Part shown: positions 59,395-64,000 of the stretch, piece after piece
Layout of the letters: every line of letters starts with the position of its first letter
Numbering within the stretch: the first letter of the stretch is position 1
Assembly (NCBI GenBank): GCA_031841125.1
Contig: CM063107.1
Span: 62,941,814 to 63,005,813, forward strand
DNA from: Acanthococcus lagerstroemiae
Lineage: Eukaryota; Arthropoda; Insecta; Hemiptera; Eriococcidae
Reading direction: 5' to 3'
DNA length: 64,000 bases
Notes under the pieces: generated by a model
The model's input: the letters and a program-made list of their open reading frames with translations, nothing else
Databases searched by the model: none
What the model was told of the DNA's origin: nothing
Position numbers and translations under genes: made by a program

Positions 59395-59560
59395 TAGCGT
59401 TTGAAATGTGATGTAATTGGAGTATGTTGAAAATAAAATGTATAGAAAAGGTCAAGAATGAGGAAGTATTGAAGCGAAACATTGAAGGGCAAAAGGAATT
59501 AAAGATCAATCTTAGGATTGAAGCCCACCCTCACAGCCCTCTGGGTTCACATCTATGGAA
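59395..59560 (+). pseudogene. Short LINE C-terminal fragment
   Basis: The plus-strand reading SMLKIKCIEKVKNEEVLKR, preceded by AFEM, then a stop, then CNW, matches the terminal block A-x-E-M-W-C-Y-R-x-M-L-R-I-x-W-T-E-K-x-x-N-E-E-V-L-x-R-I of APE-type LINEs. The usual Trp is a stop codon. The same block occurs on the minus strand at 61,770-61,850. Nothing upstream or downstream is recognisable. Confidence 0.7.
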
Positions 59561-59854
59561 AAAGAATGAGTCAAAAATCGGAGTTTAGTCTATAAACAGC
59601 CTAGTGTGATCTATAACGTTAAGTGGTGAATACAAACATTGAAGCTCTCAGGAAAAAATCTCGCAACATTTCCGTATCTGCCCTAAAAATTCCGCAGTGA
59701 GGGGGATAGTTTGAAATAACTAGCGTGTTAGACCTTAATTAAATAAAATGACAGTGGAATTTTGAAAATTTTGTCATACCACACCATAATCAGTTTTGTC
59801 ACAGAGGACAGGAAACGACATATAGGAAATGAATCAGATGCAGGGCCATATCTT

Positions 59855-59930
59855 GGGGAGGGCCACAGGGGCCATGGTCCAGGGCCTCACATTTATCCCT
59901 TTAAAATGGGGTCCTCACAAAGAAAAGTGA
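59855..59930. mobile_element. Possible single hAT end
   Basis: CAGGGCCATATCTTGGGGAG followed by repeated GGGCC words resembles the CAGGCCTG/GGCCC hAT end at 12,192. No right end or target duplication was found. Confidence 0.3.
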
Positions 59931-60317
59931 AAAATCACCCTGTGAAAAAATCAAAGGCAGCGATGCGTCAAGTGTTTTTGGTCAGTAAAAAATGAACTTT
60001 TTTTTTTTACGTCTGATGTTTACAATACCGCATCATAATCAAAAACGAGTTGAAAAGCACTTTTGTTAATGTTGAGATTCTCCTAAGAATGTTCCTATGC
60101 ATTATGGTTTCCAATTGCTCCGAGGCACGTTCATTTTCAAAACTGAAAATAATTAGAAATAGGCTACGAACAAGCATGACTCAAGAACGCCTTGTGAATC
60201 TCATTCTTTTGAATATATAGAGAACAATCTTCTTCGTGAATTGGACTTCAGCGACATTATTTGGACATTTTTTCATAATAAAATCGAGGAAAAACCCTTT
60301 TAAATTATGAATGACTT

Positions 60318-60681
60318 CAGGGACGTACCAAAGAGTTTTCCTGTTGGGGGGGGGGGGGGTCTCAACTGACTCAACTCAAAATTCTCAAGTATCAGAGCAA
60401 AAAGAAAAAAAAACTTTTGATCTGTTGTGGATATTCCAACTGACTCAACTCTACATTCCTAAGTATCAAGCCAAAGAAGATAAACCTTTTGACTTGTTGG
60501 GGGTTTCCCAACTTCTCAACTCAATTCCCAAGTATCACAAAACAAAAAAAAGAACAACCTTGAAACTTTTTAACTTGTTGGATTTTCCTGACTAACCTGA
60601 CTGAAATTGTAAATTTTCCTAACTGCTGAGAGAAAAATTCCTACGGGGGAGGGGGAGTTGTTCCCTATCGGTACGTCCCTG
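60318..60681. mobile_element. hAT-type MITE, family D, 364 bp, perfect duplication
   Basis: The left end is CAGGGACGTACCAAAGAG and the right end reads CAGGGACGTACCGATAGG on the other strand. AATGACTT at 60310-60317 and 60682-60689 is a perfect 8-bp duplication. A 14-base G run lies just inside the left end. The interior is made of three near-copies of an ACTTTTGA / GTTGGATTTTCC / CAACT(C/G)AACTC / CCAAGTATCA unit. Confidence 0.9.
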
Positions 60682-61293
60682 AATGACTTATGCGTTTTTT
60701 ACTTTTCTATCGTACTTATAATTATTGTACTGTTACGTAGACGGTATACATAGCGTACTTACGCTGTTCAAATTTACCAGTAAAATATGCTGCAAAAGTG
60801 AAAGAACGAATTCTTCATTAAAACTATATTCTACAAAAAAATAAAAAATAATAAATTCAGTTGGGATCACGACAACTTTTGGCTTCTCTCTCTCATGAGT
60901 CTAAATCCGGCCATGATTAGATGACAACACAATGTGACCAAAATTTCGTTCTGACATTTTGTCAGTTTCTCGATTCCTGTTGTCAGGACATCGATAAGTC
61001 ATCAAGACACACAGAAAAAAAACAAATAAGAAATAACGAAAGAACATGAACAGGCCCTAATGAATTTTCAAAACGCAGTTGTTGTGTTATAGCCCTTAGT
61101 CACTCGACTAGTAGGTAGCGTCTCTGCACTTTTTTCTCCACTAAGCTAATCTTTTCATTTCTGAGAAGGATTTGCACTTAGTATCCTTCAATTATCAGCT
61201 TTTCATATAGCTCATTCTTTGCCTTCCAGTTCTTTCCCTCAACCATTTCTTCTAAAAGTAATAACAATATCCCTGGATGTCTTATACTCGGAC

Positions 61294-61705
61294 TAGTGGT
61301 CTCAAATAAAGGTCATTTTTCATATCGATATTTATCGATATTTTCAAAAATATCGATAATATCGATATTTTTTAAAAGGCTGTACAATTTTTAAAAATGA
61401 GTTATGAAGCTAAAAATTGTGAATCTAAGTTCGCCTAATCTTCTATTATATAGATAGCCCGCAACGAATATTAAGACAAAATTAGTTTATAGAAGGATAC
61501 AAGAACGAACAATGAAAACCGCAGTATTTTTCATTTTTCCCTCGTGCCGCGTGCTCGTGTCCTTTTCGTTTCTCGTTTCTTTCTTCTAAAGCAAACTGAT
61601 AACAACATTATCAAAAATATCGATACATTAGAAAACCTATCGATATTTTCGATAATTTTTTATATCGATGTTTTATCGATAGTATCGATACACTTGAGAT
61701 CACTA
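61294..61705. mobile_element. hAT MITE rich in TATCGATA, perfect duplication
   Basis: The ends are TAGTGGTCTCAAATAAAGG and, on the other strand, TAGTGATCTCAAGTGTATCG. ACTCGGAC at 61286-61293 and 61706-61713 is a perfect 8-bp duplication. Eight exact TATCGATA words and one TATCGATG lie in the two subterminal zones (about 61,325-61,375 and 61,618-61,692). The element splits the LINE C-terminal region. No transposase is encoded. Confidence 0.9.
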
Positions 61706-62574
61706 ACTCGGACCTATCATTTTAACTCTTTTCTTTACGATTATATTCCAGATTTTTCTTTTCTTTTCTATTCGCCTCAATACTTCCTCATTCCTGATCT
61801 TTTCTGTCCATTTGATTCTCAACATACTCCGATAACACCACATTTCCAAAGCTACAATCCTTTTATTTTATTTTTTGTGTGTGTGGGTTCCTGTTGTCCC
61901 GGTCTCACATTCATACAATGCTATACTCCAAATATATGTTTGAAGAAATCTCAGTCTTACTTTCAAATCTATATTATTTGCTCTAAATATGTCTCTTTTT
62001 TTTGGCGAAAAAAAACCACTTAGCTTGTTCCATTTTACTCTTTATTTCTGTTTTACTTTTTTCATCTTGCGTTATCAGACTACCTAAGTATTCAAATTCA
62101 TGTACCTTATTTATTTTTTCATCTCCTATTTCCATATTTATTTTGAATTTCGTTTCCACCTACTAACTACCATAACTTTTATTTTATTCTTATTCTTCTT
62201 CCTTTTATATATCTTATTTTCGATTTTTCATCCAATTTTTTCGGTGTTTTTTTAAAGTTTTATTTTTTTTTATTTTTTTAACTTCTTTCCACTACTGCAA
62301 TGTCTTCTGCAAATCTTATTATGTTATTATTCTAACCGTCTTGTCTTGTATTATCATGCCTGATTTCCTTTCATTCATTTCTTCAATAACTTCTTCTATA
62401 AATAGGTCAAACAGTACTGGTGACAAACAGCAACCTCGTCTCACTCTTTTTTGAATTTTCGCTTCTCCCACTTCATCCTCTATTTATATTTGAGCCCTTT
62501 TTATTTTTATATGTGTTCGACATTATTCTTCTATCCTTACACTTACTCCTACTTTCTTCAATAATTAAAAGACT

Positions 62575-62858
62575 TAGGAACGTACCATTGGGGGGGGGGG
62601 ACTCTCCCCCTCGTAGGAATTTTTCACTCAACAATTGGGAAAATGCACCATTCAGTCAGGGACAAAAATAAGGAGGCACGGAACGGAGCAGGAAAATTTT
62701 AGTAGATGGATCAAAAGTTGAAAAAATCCAACAGTCAACGTTTTTTTTTAGCCAGTACAAAAATGTTGATTCTTGGGAATTTTGAGTTGAGTCAGTTGGA
62801 ACTATCACAATTTTTGATGCCCCCCCCCCCCCCGAGAAAACTCTTCGGTACGTCCCTG
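62575..62858. mobile_element. Chimeric family-D MITE inside the LINE
   Basis: It starts TAGGAACGTACCATTGGGG, like family D at 13,326, then at about 62,657 switches to CAGGGACAAAAATAAGGAGG, the start of the relative at 35,434, and ends CGGTACGTCCCTG. No matching target octamers were found (AAAAGACT or TAAAAGAC against GTAACATT). It may be a recombinant of two MITEs or a nested pair with a lost end. A 14-base C run lies near the right end. Confidence 0.65.
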
Positions 62859-63467
62859 GTAACATTTTTGACCATTCAACATTATCAAAGCGTTTTCATC
62901 TAAATCTATTAAAAATGCTACATCCAAACCTTTTGTCAGTATTTCTTCTAATAAAAGCCTCAAACATAAAATTGCTTCCCTAGATCTTCTACCTTATCTG
63001 AAACCAAACTGATCTTCTCTTACCCTTTCTTCGACTTTATTTTGCATTCTCTTACTCATTATCCTAGCTAGAATCTTTGATGCCTGTGATAGAAATAAAA
63101 GTACAATAACCTTCACATTTGCTTGCTCCTGATGCTTTTGTAGGGATCGTAATTAATCTGTTTTTCTGGAAATTTATAAAGCAGTCAAAACGCTGTTAAA
63201 AGTCAGGCAAAATAAGATCAGGTATTCGTCACGCTGCATGTAAGTTAAAATAAGTCTCAAGAATGCAGCACTATTTTGACTCAAAGAGTGTCATTTGACG
63301 CTAATTTTGTACATCGGGATACGTTAGGTTTAGGCTTACTGAATCCTTTTCTGAAACCAGATGTACATCAACTTTAGAATTTTGACACTGGGGTTGTGGA
63401 TATGAATCATCCTCACCGTAACAGTTAATACATCATATAGAGCATGCGAAGTTTTTTAATAATCGTT

Positions 63468-63693
63468 CAGGGACGTAGCGAAGAGTTCTTTTTGGAGGGG
63501 TAAAAAATTGTTATAAATTCCTAACTGACTCAAGTCAAAATTCCCAAGTATTAAAATTTGGTTGTACTAGTAAACAAAACAAAACTTTTGACTTGGATTT
63601 TTTCAACTTTTGATCCATCTACTAAAATTTACCAACTCCGGCGGAGGCTTGTGGCCAAGCTGCCCCCTAGGGGCTTCCTTATTTTCGTCCCTG
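63468..63693. mobile_element. hAT-type MITE, family D, 226 bp
   Basis: The left end is CAGGGACGTAGCGAAGAG and the right end reads CAGGGACGAAAATAAGGAAG on the other strand. The two ends therefore come from the two related subtypes, as at 62,575. The flanks TAATCGTT (63460-63467) and TAACCGTG (63694-63701) agree at six of eight bases. The interior has the shared TTGATCCATCTACTAAAATTT motif. Confidence 0.7.
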
Positions 63694-63701
63694 TAACCGT
63701 G

Positions 63702-64000
63702 TTTAGAATTTCTTACTTTCTAAAGTTAGCCATCCTCGGCTGTAGTTTATCGGGGATAGGTAAAAACATCTATCGATCATTTCCCCGTATTTTATTGAAG
63801 AAATACAAAAACTGTATTTTTTGTAATATCAGTAATGCAATCTTAGAGCTCAGAAATTTCATGAAATTTATTACGAATATCGTTTCATAGATTTAAAAGG
63901 CCACTGAATTCATTTTTGATAACGAGGGTTCAAAATGTTCACAAAACACAGATGCCATTTTGTAGGTTTAAAAAGGGCCGCTGAAGCCATTTCTGGTAAT
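63702..64000. other. Unassigned end of window
   Basis: Nothing recognisable. A short near-duplicate, TTAAAAAGGGCCGCTGAAGCC against TTTAAAAGGCCACTGAATTC (about 63,890 and 63,966), suggests a tandem unit of about 75 bases continuing past the window edge. Confidence 0.35.

Larger units (their letters stand above)
61085..63180 (-). pseudogene. APE-type LINE, RT and C-terminal region, broken
   Basis: Minus-strand blocks in order: a start near 63,180 with LITIPTKASGASKCEGY, RMQNKVEERVREDQFGFR and AFLIDLDENA-like RT blocks, RRGCCLSPVLFDLFIEEVIE-like near 62,440, LIRFAEDIAVVE (F-A-D-D changed to F-A-E-D) near 62,300, then the terminal block EMWCYRSMLRIKWTEKIRNE (about 61,770-61,850) and RHPGILLLLLEEMVEGKNWK near 61,240. 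The copy is interrupted by two MITEs (61,294-61,705 and 62,575-62,858) and has many frame breaks. The endonuclease is absent. Confidence 0.85.

Noticed and set aside
1..64000. A prokaryotic-type operon, defence system or phage
   Set aside because: There are no long co-directional genes, ribosome binding sites or prokaryotic protein families. The LINE, Penelope-like, SINE and hAT content shows an animal genome.

Overview
This window reads as non-coding, transposon-dense DNA from an animal genome. An arthropod, and probably an insect, is the best fit. I judge this from the AT-rich composition, stop codons in every frame over long stretches, a Jockey-clade LINE, Penelope-like and tRNA-Leu-primed LTR elements, a tRNA-derived SINE and very many short non-autonomous hAT elements. 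I found no convincing host gene, rRNA, functional tRNA or CRISPR array. Nearly all open frames under about 130 codons look like chance, and the longer ones are either retrotransposon pieces or read-through of repeats. The species cannot be named from the sequence alone.

Layout. 1-5.2 kb: unique AT-rich DNA with small palindromes. 5.25-5.8 kb: a partial hAT copy. 6.0-7.2 kb: a Helitron-like repeat cluster, related to 43.5-44.5 kb. 7.6-8.2 kb: inverted TTTCCATGGAAA-centred repeats. 10.6-11.5 kb: a truncated LINE. 11.6-13.9 kb: four short inverted-repeat elements. 15.0-17.8 kb: a tRNA-SINE split by a 2.5-kb hAT element that is itself split by a second hAT, each with a perfect 8-bp target duplication. 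17.8-18.5 kb: a LINE RNase H remnant. 19.1-24.0 kb: three more hAT-like elements and degenerate tandem repeats. 24.6-26.7 kb: a 2.1-kb foldback element with a 9-bp target duplication. 28.5-29.8 kb: a large inverted repeat with arms of about 365 bp. 31.0-32.2 kb: a LINE RT fragment, then a solitary LTR with TATA box and tRNA-Leu primer binding site.

35.4-37.9 kb: a nest of four elements. 40.2-43.4 kb: a 5'-truncated Jockey-like LINE with only a few frameshifts. 44.5-44.8 kb: a long-armed inverted-repeat MITE. 48.1-49.3 kb: a decayed Penelope-like element carrying a 178-bp hAT with a perfect duplication, followed by a second copy of the SINE. 52.0-54.0 kb: a satellite array with monomers of about 330 bp built from subrepeats of about 46 bp, bracketed by inverted arms. 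54.5-63.2 kb: mostly minus-strand APE-type LINE copies, cut by MITEs, including a hAT element packed with TATCGATA motifs. 63.5 kb: one more short hAT.

What ties the window together is insertion history rather than a pathway. Target duplications, and paralogous copies that act as empty sites, allow a relative order to be read: SINE, then hAT-A, then hAT-B; LINE, then hAT; Penelope-like element, then hAT. None of the non-autonomous elements encodes a transposase here, so they would have depended on enzymes encoded elsewhere.
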